DNA from: Epiperipatus broadwayi
Lineage: Eukaryota > Onychophora > Udeonychophora > Euonychophora > Peripatidae
Direction of reading: 5' to 3'
Assembly (NCBI GenBank): GCA_028023455.1
Contig: JAQFVV010000072.1
Location: 5,028,214 to 5,092,213 of the forward strand
DNA: 64,000 bases
In this document: piece after piece, positions 34,056-45,453 of the stretch
Numbering within the stretch: the first letter of the stretch is position 1
Layout of the letters: each line of letters starts with the position of its first letter
Translations under genes and position numbers: made by a program
The notes under the pieces: model-generated
What the model was told of the DNA's origin: nothing
The model's database searches: none
The model's input: only the letters and a program-made list of their open reading frames with translations

Positions 34056-34800
34056 TGCAGTCATGTGGCAGCTGGATAATTATATTTTATAATAAAAGAA
34101 AACAATCAAAGTTGTCAAACGTTGGTGGTCGAGAGGTCAGCACCGCTGCCTTACAAACAGTTGTCCCAGGTTAACGGGTTCGCTTCCCAGCCGATGCAAT
34201 GACACATGAAAAAAAAAACCCACCAAAGTTCAATTAAATTTCAAGAGAAAAATAATAGTATTAGTAAAATAATAATTTCAACTTGTTAATTGCTAGTTGA
34301 GAACAAAATCACTTAGATCTCTTTAAAGTTCATATTTACTTAGAGATTTAATATCTTTTTATTCTATAACTTGTGATTATATACTTCTATAAATTCAATT
34401 TGCTCACACACATAATTCAGAGATAGTCCAATTAGATTCTTGACTAGAGCTCTTCTTATCTAATTTCCAGAACAACTTCACTTTCATTAGTTAATCTTTC
34501 TACTATTTTATTTTTTCTTCTCTTCACTCAATTCTTCTGCCAACTTTTTTATCAGCTTTGCCAATTTGCATGAAGTGAACTTCTTTACATGCAAATTAGC
34601 CTGTTGCAATTTCAGTAAATTTTCTTTTTCTGCGTAATTAATTATTTCTTTTCTGGAATATTCCAGATATCAACATTGAATGTCTATACTTACATACACA
34701 CCTGTATTCTTTAATAAAATATATGTGCATATACGGCAGATACATATTTTGTTGTGATTTTTTTTTTTACAGACTTATTCAAATTATTAGAATTTTATCT
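34056..34800 (-). repeat. 5' LTR of the Ty3/gypsy remnant, with SINE insertion
   Basis: This is the direct repeat of 31690-32280. A tRNA-like mini-SINE at 34114-34218 interrupts it and so is younger than the LTR element. Confidence 0.6.
34114..34218 (+). mobile_element. tRNA-derived mini-SINE
   Basis: GTTGGTGGTCGAGAGGTCAGC gives the A box and GGGTTCGCTTCCC the B box. The end is GATGCAATGACACATG with an A run, the same tail type as the elements at 15919 and 20081. It sits inside the LTR of the Ty3/gypsy remnant. Confidence 0.7.
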
Positions 34801-34937
34801 AGTTTACCATTTGAAACTGTAAGCGGGCTTGATTAATAATTTCAAAAATTGCCACTAAGATAAAAGCTTCAAATTTTCAAAAACATTGATGCTTATTTCA
34901 CTAAGTATTTAAGAACCAGTGACTTAAATAAGTGGAC

Positions 34938-35161
34938 ACCTTTTATCTGATTCATAAGTTAATATTAATGTAAGAAAGTAGATGTTGATTGTAAATTGTT
35001 AAAATGATTCATGAAAAAATTCTTTTCCTATACTTAAAATTTTCATCCCACCTTTTATCTGATTCATAAGTTGATATTAATGCAAGAAAGTAGATGTTGA
35101 TTGTAAATTGTTAAAATAATTCATGAAAAATCCTTTTCCTATACTTAAAATTTTCATCCCA
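34938..35161. repeat. 112-bp tandem duplication
   Basis: ACCTTTTATCTGATTCATAA starts at 34938 and again at 35050. The two 112-base copies differ at only a few positions, so the duplication is recent. No known function. Confidence 0.9.
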
Positions 35162-35199
35162 GCTTTCTAACACATTATTTATTCATGCCTTATTTATAT

Positions 35200-36000
35200 T
35201 CTCCACTCATTCAGTTTCATTGATTTGATTGTCTAACTTATCTATATCTATGTGTAAACATCTCATTATTCTTATTTTTCCCTTTCAGATCATACAGTTT
35301 CTATTAGCTAAATTGTTCTGAACCATACCATCATTTCTTTAAACAAATGTAATCAAATTCTCATCTTTTCAATTTCTTTTTAAAATAATTTTGGAAATAA
35401 CCCTTTTGCAATATCCTTTCCTATCAGCATCACATCTTCCTATATTCTTCCATTTACATTTCTGAAACTATAATTATTTCATCTCCCTAATGCTAACAAA
35501 TCTAACTTTTTTTGCTTTGATTTGTACATCATTGATCATGCTTTCCTCCCCACTTTCTTTTTTCTTATTTGGAGAAGGAAAGAATGATGAATGATTTAAG
35601 AGTAGAGTTGGAGTAACTTTCTATTAGTGAAAAGTTAGATTAGTTAGCTGTAGTAGTGATACATTTGAGAGAAATGCTTTCTTCTCTAAATATAAACATA
35701 TCCTTTTTATTTCTACCATCAAACATATTTATGTCTAACACATATATCCCATTCTTCTTTTGTTTAATGGGTAATAAAATTTATTATAAATTCACTTAGC
35801 ATTTTTATTTCTCCCGTAATAAATGTAATCCATTCCTTTTAAATAAATCCCTACTCCTGATGGACACAACATATATATCTAAAAAATTATCACTGTTCTT
35901 ATACAAACATTCTAGTCTCAACCCCATAAACCTCTGCAGTAACCCACCATTTCTACGTGTCCTTTTTGTACCTTTAAACATATAATCATATCTTCAAACT
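35200..36000 (-). mobile_element. Possible LINE remnant (SGNH-like tail and start of endonuclease)
   Basis: A broken minus-strand frame gives RDLFKRNGLHLL near 35850, like the end of SGNH hydrolase-like domains found in some LINE first ORFs. After it comes ISLKCI near 35680, like the start of an endonuclease ORF. Assignment is weak. Confidence 0.3.
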
Positions 36001-36017
36001 TCACTTAAATCATTTGT

Positions 36018-36322
36018 TTCTAAAATAGTAGCAACTTTCTTCAGACAGTAGTGCCACCCAGTGCTGCTGGGGGATTGTAATAGATCCAAATATCTAAATG
36101 CAATGCTTTCTGATCCAAGATTCCTTCCTCACTGATGAAAGCCATAAGCTAGAAACTGATCTGGGGATATAGGATGAATAGGCACTATAGGGAATATGAT
36201 GTACAAACCTTATAGTATCCATTGATTAGTAAGGTTTGCACTCTATGGCACTATTGTATGGAGAGAATTGCTACTGTTTTAACATTGTGTAAACATAAGA
36301 TATGGTGGTCATGTGATGTTTT
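36018..36322. mobile_element. Family C element, copy C6
   Basis: The short left arm is inverted (AGTAGTGCCACC). The right arm is complete, from the hammerhead-like core at 36125 through TGTATGGAGAG to the terminal motif GGTCATGTGATGTTTT. A 9-bp duplication ATCATTTGT flanks it (36009-36017 and 36323-36331), which is less certain than in C1 or C3. Confidence 0.65.
36125..36172 (+). ncRNA. Hammerhead-like core, family C6
   Basis: CCTCA, CTGATGA, AAGCCATAAGCTA, GAAAC, TGAT, C, TGGGG. Stem I pairs CCTCA/TGGGG with one G-U. Stem II is AGC/GCT with an A-A mismatch at the first position. U16.1 is present but stem III has decayed from ACTAGT. Confidence 0.5.
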
Positions 36323-36924
36323 ATCATTTGTGTTTACCAATCCTAAATTATTTTTATTTGCTTTTTTTAAAACAAATATTATAACAATGTCTAAAATCCC
36401 GCAGAAACATTCTACATTATTCTCTCAGTTCTCACTGCCTTGTTTTCTAATTATTAAGTCTACATTTTTGACTAGTGATGTTTATATACTGGAGCTTGTT
36501 AATGTTTTGATCAGTTTCATTTTCTGTTGAATATGCTGATTTTGCTGCTAAATGTTTAATGGACTGTTCTGCAAAATAGAAATAATATTATCACAGAACT
36601 TATTTCTGTGAAATACTTTTTTTTACACACCAATTATTATTTTTACTTGCAATACGATATTTTTTAAATATCAATATATTGCCATACTTTACTTATATCA
36701 TTCTCATATGTCATCTACTCAAAGATGGATTGCAAATGTTTTATAGATCATCCCATTTTTTTAAAAAAAAATATATGTTGCATTTATGCCTTATAAAAAG
36801 CAGATTTGTCAATTAAGACAAAATGATATACTGCTGAATACAATTCTTAGAATAAAAATAATTAAATGATAAGTTGCTTTGAAATTTACATGATGATGGA
36901 TCATTAGAAGTAGGAAAAATTAAG

Positions 36925-37145
36925 CTATAATCCGTGGGTCTTGAACTCTAGGCTATGGGAATCTGACTACCCTAAACCTCCCAAGGCAGTACAATCTTCA
37001 TTGTAAGTAATAAACTTCAGTATTTTGAGTTAACATCATAAAATAAAATAAATGTATGGTATATTGCTTCGAAGTTCGTAAAAGCTTTGAGCATCAGGAA
37101 ATGGATCTTGAGGTCTGGTCTCCCACTGCACTAAACCATACAAAG
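36925..37145 (-). repeat. tRNA-like SINE fragments
   Basis: On the minus strand GTTTAGGGTAGTCAGATTCC and AGAGTTCAAGACCCACGG (36925-36985), and TGGTTTAGTGCAGTGG (near 37140), resemble the repeats at 41525 and 41985 in the other orientation. B boxes are decayed. Confidence 0.4.
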
Positions 37146-37239
37146 TTATAAAATTCGATTTATATATGTTAGCTTATTTTGTTTTTTCAATGGTATTCTT
37201 TCATTGATGAAATACAAGTTATTTTAATTTAGTTAAATT

Positions 37240-37307
37240 GATAATCTGGACCAACTGACGAGTGCTGCTTTAGCACAAAATACGTATATTGGTGATCATT
37301 TATTTTT
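37240..37307 (+). ncRNA. Hammerhead ribozyme, type I (A2)
   Basis: CTGACGA at 37255-37261, perfect stem II GTGCT...AGCAC (37262-37276), AAAA in place of GAAA, self-complementary ATACGTAT, A17, and TTGG pairing with CCAA. Only G12 is wrong. The second stem I helix ATAATC/GATCAT is partly kept. Confidence 0.7.
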
Positions 37308-37450
37308 TGACAGGTGTGTGATCAAGTGTATCAGCGGTATGAGATAGTATCAATGGTTGAGGGTCATGTGAAAGTGTGAGTTCAAATCCCCTATATCTTA
37401 CATATATAAGTGCAGGTATGAAAAAGCCTGCACTGTAGAAAAAAATTCAT
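37240..37450 (+). mobile_element. Family A repeat, copy A2, starting at the ribozyme
   Basis: Similarity to the family begins at the stem I strand of the hammerhead and continues through the tRNA-like B box (GAGTTCAAATCCC) to AAGCCTGCACTGTA. The 5' limit at the ribozyme fits a transcript or circle opened there, though ordinary truncation is possible. Confidence 0.65.
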
Positions 37451-37544
37451 ATTTTAAATTAATAAAGAAAAATGATGGCACAAATCACCTGGCATCGATT
37501 TAAGAAATTTCCTATAGTTCAGTTATTTTTTATAAAGGGTGATA

Positions 37545-37790
37545 GACAGGGTATATGAGCACAGACTTTCACACAACCCACCACTCTCCACTCTGTCTCA
37601 TTACACTGAAACATTTGAACATATATATATGTGTGTATATTGATTATTTATCTTTTCGACATATATGTGTTCAAGTGTTTCAGTGTTATGAGATAGAGTG
37701 GAAAGTGGTGGGTCGTGTGAAAGTCTGTGCTCATATACCTTGTCTATACACATATATTGATACAGGTATATAATAAGCCTGTATTTTAGT
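37545..37790. mobile_element. Family A foldback, copy A3
   Basis: The 3' half of family A is present as an inverted pair. GTATATGAGCACAGACTTTC at 37551 mirrors GAAAGTCTGTGCTCATATAC near 37720. The arms (about 90 bases) meet around TATTGATTATTTATCTTTTC, which is the 3' stem I strand of the ribozyme. The core itself is missing. Confidence 0.75.
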
Positions 37791-37869
37791 TATTACATAC
37801 TAGAGATGTCTGCCCATCCCTTGTATATGCATTAAATAGATTATGTCCTATACATGAGGGGTCAGATTG

Positions 37870-38440
37870 ACTTTAGGTCAACATGGGTGTGACGAGAATC
37901 TTGGCCTCAGGGTGGCCTTTGAGCATTCCATCATCAGATTTTCAATTGGATGGATCGTTGAAGAGTTGGAGCATGGAGTGGATTGAAGCCTGTCCATTAA
38001 AGTATGAAGATTGGCTATCTTAACATATATCTGAGCACTTATTGCATATATGTATAGAGATGATAATCTGGACCAACTGATGATTGCTGGGTGGCCTTTG
38101 AGCGTTCCATCATCAGATTTTCAATTGGATGGATGGTTGAAGAGTTGGAGTATGGAGTGGATTAAAGCCTGTCCATTAAAGTATAAATGATTGACCATCT
38201 TAATATATATCTGAGCACTTATAGCATATATGTGTAGAGATGGTAATCTGGACCAACTGATGATTGCTGGTTTAGCATGAAATACGTATATTGATGATTA
38301 TTTATCTTTTCAACATATATGTGTTCAAGTGTTTCAGTGTTATGAGATGGAATGGAGAGTGGTGGCTCGTGTGAAAGTCTGTGCTCATCTACCCTGTCTA
38401 TTAAATATATTGATACAGGTATATAATAAGCCTGTATCTC
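37870..38440 (+). mobile_element. Family A repeat, copy A4, with 179-bp internal tandem duplication
   Basis: GTGGCCTTTGAGC starts at 37912 and again at 38091, a period of 179. The first unit breaks off inside stem II of its ribozyme (GATTGCTGG at 38090) and restarts at GTGGCC. The second unit is complete through the ribozyme, the tRNA-like part and AAGCCTGTA. Confidence 0.85.
38237..38306 (+). ncRNA. Hammerhead ribozyme, type I (A4)
   Basis: CTGATGA is at 38257-38263, stem II TTGCT...AGCAT (first pair mispaired U-U), GAAA at 38279-38282, ATACGTAT, A17, then TTGA against CCAA (one mismatch). A truncated core of the upstream tandem unit is at 38057-38090. Confidence 0.65.
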
Positions 38441-40499
38441 AGTTATTATAAAGGGTAATGTTTAATATTCTTTAAATATACTAGATGTTATACATATTAA
38501 AAACATCAAGTTTATATAATCATTACTTGGATAAAAAAAAATTTAGTAGATATTTTGGAATAATTTCTGAAATGGTGTAATGAAGTCTAATTGTTTACAG
38601 ACAATATGTTACTAATTTTTTTTTATTTTTATAAAAAATATTGACTTACAATTTAGTGAAATTAAACAAAATTTATTTATTAAATTTAAGCTATACTTAT
38701 ATAAATATTCCATGTCAACCCTGATTTTAAAAAAAGGAGAGGCGGGATGGCTAATCCTTATGCCTGCGTTTATTTTAGTGAATTTTAAAGATTTCTTATG
38801 ATCATTTTTTTTTTTTATATTATATACATGTAAATGGTTTTGTGATAAGAATTTTTTTTTTTGGCATAAAATGTTTTAATTTTTTTTTTTTTAAGATTGA
38901 TACATACACACACACACACACAATTTAGATAAGAAAAGTGATGTATTTAAGCAGGAAAATTAATACAAAATTACTGTAATAGATCATTTAAAATAGAAAA
39001 AAGGGCATGAATATATATGTAATGTAAAAATCTAAAATCATATTTTGAAATAATAAATAGCCCTCTTTTCTAACTGCTGCCATCTATTGTAAGTTTCAAT
39101 AATCAATAGATAAAAGATGGTAATGCTTTATGAAATAAATATCTAGTAAAGATGTTTCTTGGAAATTTCGAAAATGAGATATGAGAATGTTTTAGTTTGT
39201 TTTTTTTTTTTAAAAAAAAAGAAAAGTATATATAAATTACAAGAATAAATAGTAGATATTATACTTAATATTTATAATTTTAAGCTGCTGCATTCTGTTT
39301 AGCAATGACAAAGCTCCCCCCATAAATTAATAATATAGATAGACTGCTATTAATTCAGACTACATCAATTTTAACATTTCTATTATGTGGACAAAATTAC
39401 AAAATATTGTTTTGCTTATTGTTTTAATTATTGCCATACAAAAACTTTGTTCTGATATAAATACAGTTTGTATTTTTAAATTTAAATTGTTGTTAATGCA
39501 ATTAATATATATAATATACAAAACCTACTTCTGTATATACAAAATATAGATAATACAATTAAAGTTTATTTAAATTTTCAGCAGTTTATGTTTGTAATGA
39601 GGAAGAGAAAGGTTTATTGTTGAAATCCAAAAAATTTACAAATTCATAAAAAAAAAAGCTCAAATTTTAGATTAATTGTAATCTATTGGATATGCCCATA
39701 TGTCACCATATAAACACTAATGGTGTCAGGATTGCCTATAACAGTCTGATTTGCAAACATGGATCTTTAAAGAGATTAATAGATGATGGTTTAGTGACTT
39801 CTGTTTTTTCTCATTTTTCAGAATCCAGTTTTTTTGTTGATTTTCTATCAAATAGAATCTATATGAACCTTCAGCTCTGTCCAAATTAATCGAAGTTGAT
39901 TCTGACTCTCAGGCGACGTTTTGTGAATGTACAAATATATGCAGAGAAAATAGAGATGTTGGATATTTGTGTTAATACACAATTGAGACATATATTTAGT
40001 GATTGAATAAGATGTCTGCAATTGTATATTGAGAATAATGGTATGCATCTTGAGTTTAAAGTCCGTAAATAAAAGCTTTTATTCTTGATTGTTTTTCGCA
40101 TCCCTTAGCAGTGCTGAACTTGTAACATGCTGTCTAGATATATACACCTGCGCAGAATACTTTAAAAATTGGACACCGAGATCCATTGGTATAACTTTGC
40201 CTGAATAAGCATAATTCCGTTTCAGTCATTAGAGAATGGGATTCAAAATTTCCTATGAGGAACATCGTTTTAAACATAGCAATTCATTTTGAACATGAAC
40301 TTGCATAATATAATCTTCTTTTATTGGTACTGAGGCCATGATTTTCAATTAATTACCTTATTAAGCAGCAAATAAAATGAGTAATCATATGATCTATTTG
40401 ACAAAACCAAATGTTTTCTTTATTTTTAAAAATCAGCTAGCTTTAAAATATGCTTTTGTACTATAGTGAGTCCTGTGGACAGGAATAGTATAAAACCAA

Positions 40500-40990
40500 T
40501 AAAATGTAACTTGTTTCAGCACATTTAGTAATTAATAGATGCAGATAATAGGGTCTCACAAATCCCCATCTAGTGCTATTTTATTCAATATTACCAGACT
40601 AGTTTCAAACTTATAGCTTTCATCAGTGATGAGCTTTGCATCTTGGATCAGGGTTTGGACCATGCAGGCCCTTTGGCTTAGATTGAAAGCATTTATATGG
40701 TTTTCAAATTGGATTGATCGTTTTATAGTAAAACCGAAAGTTAAATGACGGCTGTCAGAGGAAAGGCGCATTAGATCCCTAAAGATCCAGACGTTGGTCC
40801 AAGATCCAAAGCTCCTCACTGATGAAGGCCATAAACTTGAAATTACTCTGGGGATATTGGATAGGATAGCATTGAATAGGGATTTATTAAGCACTATTAT
40901 CTGCATCTGTTAATTACTAAAGTTTACAGTAAGTAGTATAGCTGTGGTGAAAGCTGCTGAAACAACAGTGAGTAAACGAAAGTCATGTGA
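40500..40990. mobile_element. Family C foldback, copy C7
   Basis: Inverted outer arms (TTTAGTAATTAATAGATGCAG at 40526 against CTGCATCTGTTAATTACTAA near 40902) surround two opposed family C apex cores (near 40592-40638 minus and 40811-40860 plus), separated by about 170 bases of unique sequence. The right end carries GAAAGTCATGTGATC. The 116-codon minus frame is a shadow. Confidence 0.7.
40811..40860 (+). ncRNA. Hammerhead-like core, family C7
   Basis: CCTCA, CTGATGA, AGGCCATAAACTT, GAAA, TTACT, C, TGGGG. Stem I pairs CCTCA/TGGGG; stem II has decayed and C15.2 is changed. Confidence 0.4.
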
Positions 40991-41519
40991 TCGAGTAGTG
41001 ATATTTTATTAGCTTTTTTTTTTTCTACTATGTATTTTGGACATCCATAATACAGAATGATGTTTGTGTTTACAAATGTATTTATCAGTTGCAAAATTTC
41101 AAATTGTGTAAGAGAAAGCAATGAATTATTCATATATTCTCTATTCAAAATCATGAGTAATAAAACTATTTATTATGTGATTACCAGGAATTGTATTTAT
41201 TAGCTGTTATCTGATATCCAATAAAGAAAAATGTTAAAAAAACATTTTGGTGGTGTCTTATCTCTGAGTAGGAGCATTTATGCTGATTTACACTGAGATG
41301 ACATAAAATACTGGAATCTAAACAATGAATACAGAAAAATTTTACATTCATACTTTAATCAGTTTTTCTTCACTCTTTATCAAATAGTGGTGAAATGTAT
41401 GTATACTTCTACAAATTTTTATTACTTGTGATAAAGGAAATTTATTATTAGCAGAGGCTTTGTTTTACAATTAAGACATACTTATTTAAGGCAGGATAGG
41501 TATCAATTTTATGATTGCT

Positions 41520-42090
41520 CTTTATGGTTTAGTGCGGTGATAAAGTAATGGAATTTAGAGTTCAAAGTCTGTGGATTATAATTGAATTCTGACCCTTCAC
41601 CTTATGAACTTCATGTGAACATCCTGAGCCATAAACTATTCTTATTTATTTAATTTAATGATGGATGGTAGATAGCTAATTGGATGGCTTTGTTTAAGTA
41701 TAGAAAAACTTCTACGTTTGAACTCTTATGTTTTGGCTTGATAAGATAAGTCACTAAATAGAAATGACCTTTGTGGCAGTATTAGTAACTTCATATAAAA
41801 AAAATTTATCTCCAATCAATTTTTTTAAAAAGAAAAAACATCATAGATGTTTATCAAAGCATTCAATGAATAACATTTAAAATGAAAAGTGAATTATGAA
41901 ATATTTATGTCCATAAGTAAATATCAATAATAATAAAAGATTACTTAGTTCATAACTTCCAACCATTTGAGTATTATCCTGTGTGTCTTAGTGTATGGTA
42001 GAGTCACAGATTCGAGGTTCAAGATCTATGGATCACAGCTCCACCTCTCACTTTTGATGCTCGAACATTTTACAAACTCGCAAGCAACTT
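41520..42090 (+). repeat. Two tRNA-like SINE fragments
   Basis: TGGTTTAGTGCGGTGATAAAG (41525) and CTTAGTGTATGGTAGAG (41985) resemble A boxes. GAGGTTCAAGATC and ATTGAATTCTGACC are B-box-like remnants. Both end in a shared GAACTTCATGTGAACAT or GAACATTTTACAAACTC region. Confidence 0.45.
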
Positions 42091-43059
42091 GATTTTTATT
42101 TCTATTTAAATGTTAGGTATCAATTTCTTTTTGATTTGTATTTTAGAACTATTTGTTCAATTTCTTGCCTTAGGCATTTTAATTTTACATCAATTTCAGC
42201 GATTTGGATAGAAATTTATCGCTTGCATGCTTTTTGAGGGTTCTTGATAGGTACTGCAGCATCGCCTAGCAGCACAGTATAGCTAACCAACCAGTACCAA
42301 ATGTTATATTGCACTTTGTTTTTGGTGTATAACTGTTATTACAAAAATTTTATTATTATTTCTATTTTAGCTATTGTGAGTCTGAATAATATAATAAATT
42401 TCTGAAGTTTACAGTATTTTCAGTTTTTGTAAACAACATCTAGAACTGAGTGTAGAATAATTTTCATATTACGAGTTCTCGCTCTGCATGATTTAATGTA
42501 CTGGCAGACCTCTAGAAGTAATTTTTTTTTTACTGTAAGATGATCAATACACCTATTATCAGAACTATAGTGATCCTATGTCATGTTATCATTATTTAGT
42601 ACAACTTTTGTATTGTATAAGTTGAAATTATTTTAAATACAGTAGTCATTTTTAATCTTTGATAAAAGTTATGGAATTATATACACTTTTTCTTAAAAAT
42701 GTTTTGGTTCAATGTATCAAGATAGTATTTGTTTTAATTTCATGAATCCATCTCTGGTAATATTGTTCTCAAATAAATCTAGTAAATTAAAAAAGGGTTG
42801 TATTTTTTAAAAAATTAGCAATTGATTATATAATAATTGACAGTACTCTATTATTATTACATATACCAGTAATAATATATTTAACAAAGAATATAATCCA
42901 TCCTTAAATGGAGATGGGTACTTAATAGTTTATCTTCTGGAAAGCTTGCCACCCATTTTATTTTTAATTTATTCATTTTCAGGGGCTTTCAACATATGAT
43001 ATAAACAATATAGCTGACTCTTAAGTTATTGTATTCAATATTTATGAGTTTTTTTATTT

Positions 43060-44790
43060 ATTGAAATGATAAACACAAAAGTCCGAAGGGTTGTAATTAA
43101 AAACTTTTTAAATGTAAATGTAGTAAAGAAAATAAAAATAAAACATGGTTAAACAAACCATAACAAAGGTTGTGGACAGGCATCATTTTTCAGGCAAGCA
43201 CTAACCTATAATTTTGAAAATATTCCACTGAAACACACAAAAATCCAAAGTGTTGTAATTAAACAATTTTTAATGTAAATTCACTACACCATCTGTAAAT
43301 TAATCTCAATGCACTCACAAACAGTATTTTGGAGCCTTCTAACCATGTTCCTTTCCAAACAGATAGATGCTTAGAATATGTTTGCACATGACACTCCCAT
43401 TGCCTCTCCGTTCACTTATAAAGTGTAATATCATGCTCATTGTTACATACTTTTCAGGCAGATACTATTCTGTAATTTTGAAATTATTCCACTGCATCTT
43501 ACTCTGTGGATGAAAGATTCCAAATTTTATTCATATTTTCAAAAATGATAATGCAAAAAAGAAATGCTAGAAAAATCAGCACATGTGAATGAATGTCAAA
43601 AAAAAACCATTAATTTTAACTATGTTATCTGCTTGCCTCACATTAACATTTGAACATTATATTGTGAATTGAATTTATTAAAAATGTATTCAATTTTTTT
43701 AAAATTAACATTTAATTTAGAATATGTTTGTTAATATTTTTACTTGTTTATCAAAAAGTTGATAACGTAAAAGTTGGGAGTGGAGTAAATTGACGCTTGA
43801 AAATAAAAATGAGACAATTTGCTCTACATAAATATCCTTCATGTAATAAAGATGTGAGAGATGATGACCTGGCCAACTGATGAATGCTGGTTCAGCACCA
43901 AATGCCTCTTAGGGATTATTTGTCTTTTATTGTATCTTTATTTATATGAAATTATTCATGAAATAAAAAAGAATGGAGAAATATGGAAGTTGCCCTATCT
44001 ATAAAAATATTTTTTAAAGTTAACAAGCTATACATATTTGAGAAAAAAAAATGTAAACATATACTTCAATCCTGAAAATTGTTTATATTTTTTTTCTCAA
44101 ACCTGTATAGCTTGTTAACTTTAAAAAATATTAACAAATGTTTTCTAAATTGAATGTTAATTTAAAAAAATTGAATACATTTTTTAATGAATTCAATTTA
44201 CAACATAGCGTTCAAATGTTAAAATGAGGTGAACAGATAACACGTTAAAATTAACATTTTTTTTGTTGACATTCATTAACATGATGATTTTCTAATGTTT
44301 CTTTCTTGCCTTATCGTTTTTGGAAATATCAAAATTTGGAATCTTTCATCAACAGAACATGATGCAGTGAAATATTTTCAAAATTACAGGATAGTGCCCG
44401 CCTGAAAAGTGTGTGATAATGAGCATGATATTATCTTTTATGTGTGAATGGAAATGTCATGTGTGAACATATTCTAAGCGCCTATCTGTTTGGAAAGGAA
44501 CATGGTTAGAAGGCTACAAAGCATTGTTTGTGAGTGCAATGAGATTAATTTACAACTGGGGTAGTGAATTTACATTAAAACAAATTAATTATAACCCTTT
44601 GGATTTTTGTGCATTTCAGTGGAATATTTTCAAAGTTATGAGATAGTGCTCGCCAGAAAAGTGATGTCTGTCAGCACCTTTATTATAATTTTCGTAATCA
44701 TGTTTATTTTCTTTACAGCATTTACATTTAAAAAGTTTTTAATTACAGCTCTTTGGACTTTTGTGTTTTTTTTTATCATTTTAATAAATC
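43060..44790. mobile_element. Large foldback element with ~680-bp complex inverted arms
   Basis: The left arm (about 43060-43745) and right arm (about 44120-44790) are diverged reverse complements. CACAAAAGTCCGAAGGGTTG at 43075 mirrors the segment ending GGACTTTTGTGTTTTT near 44770. Within each arm the end module is repeated (GTTGTAATTAAA at 43092 and 43253; TAATTTTGAAA at three positions), as in foldback transposons. The 370-base centre contains a decayed family B hammerhead and a smaller inverted repeat (44013-44125, GTTAACAAGCTATAC). No transposase is seen. Confidence 0.75.
43861..43925 (+). ncRNA. Hammerhead ribozyme, decayed (B4)
   Basis: CCAA, CTGATGA (43877-43883), stem II ATGCT...AGCAC, CAAA in place of GAAA, ATGCCTC, TTAG against CCAA. 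G12 and one stem I pair are lost. Confidence 0.5.
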
Positions 44791-45364
44791 AAAAAAACAT
44801 TAATATTGATTGGTAACGTAGAGTCAGCCATATTGTTTATACCTTATATCAGAAGCCCCTGAAAATGGATTATTTAAAATAAAACAGATGACAAGCTTCT
44901 GACAGGCATACTACGTAAGTACCAGAGAAGTTTGTTATTCTAGTCTTTCAAATTGAATACATTTTTAATTTGGTGCACTATAATCATGAGCTTTAGTTGC
45001 TATCAGATTTAATCAGAACGTCTTCATTATCTATAAAATTCAAATTTAAATGTTCTAATGAATACATATTATTTGATATTTCCATTATTATGGACATACC
45101 ATGCCTCATCATTCCTATTCAATTACATACCGATAATGAAAATGTCAACTAAAAATCAAATAGCATATGATTTAATATTCTTAAGAATCTTTAATACTAA
45201 TGGCACAGCCTCTGTAAATAACTGAAACTACATTCTAATTGGTGCGGCATAGAATAAAATAATACATGTCTGTATTTAAGGGTTAGTTATTTTCTTCATT
45301 TAATAATTTATTATTATTATCACTTTAAAAAAACAGTGATATTTTTTATTCTTTAATTTTTCAG
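44791..45364. other. End of the CWC15 intron, no further element
   Basis: AT-rich sequence that leads into the polypyrimidine tract TTTAATTTTTCAG. Confidence 0.6.
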
Positions 45365-45453
45365 AAATCTCTAGTGGAAGTAATAAAAAACCTCGTTTGG
45401 ATCAGATTCCAGCCTCAAATCTTGATGCCGACGATCCTTTAGATGATGATGAT
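45365..45453 (+). CDS. CWC15: CWC15 internal exon ([13 protein letters not shown] segment)
   Basis: After TTTTTCAG the exon supplies the last two bases of the Glu codon, then [15 protein letters not shown] and [14 protein letters not shown], and ends in phase 0 before [24 protein letters not shown] is a highly conserved CWC15 block, followed in the family by an acidic stretch. Phase matches the exons on both sides. The 97-codon minus-strand frame overlapping it is a shadow. Confidence 0.95.

Larger units (their letters stand above)
31690..34800 (-). mobile_element. Ty3/gypsy LTR retrotransposon remnant
   Basis: Two diverged direct repeats starting TGCAGTCA at 31690 and 34056 look like LTRs of roughly 590 and 745 bases, the latter enlarged by a SINE insertion. 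Both contain GATAGTCCAATTAGATTC and TGCAAATTAGCCTGTTGCAA. Between them, on the minus strand, lie gag remnants, a CCHC zinc knuckle, an aspartic protease remnant and the C-terminal end of integrase. Reverse transcriptase, RNase H and the integrase core are missing between the protease and integrase pieces, so it is an internally deleted, dead copy. LTR outer ends are approximate. Confidence 0.75.
23444..45364 (+). other. CWC15: CWC15 intron, ~21.9 kb
   Basis: The intron runs from GTAATA to TTTTTCAG. It holds the foldback, ribozyme, Ty3/gypsy and LINE insertions listed separately. Stretches 22822-23330, 24521-25060, 25813-26476, 26827-29599, 30546-30858, 37146-37239, 38441-40499 and 42100-43059 show no further classified element apart from microsatellites and homopolymers. 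A (CA)8-type run lies at 38907-38922. Confidence 0.9.

Noticed and set aside
33696-34079. 127-codon plus-strand frame as a gene
   Set aside because: It lies antisense to the gag remnant of the Ty3/gypsy element and its sequence is explained by that.
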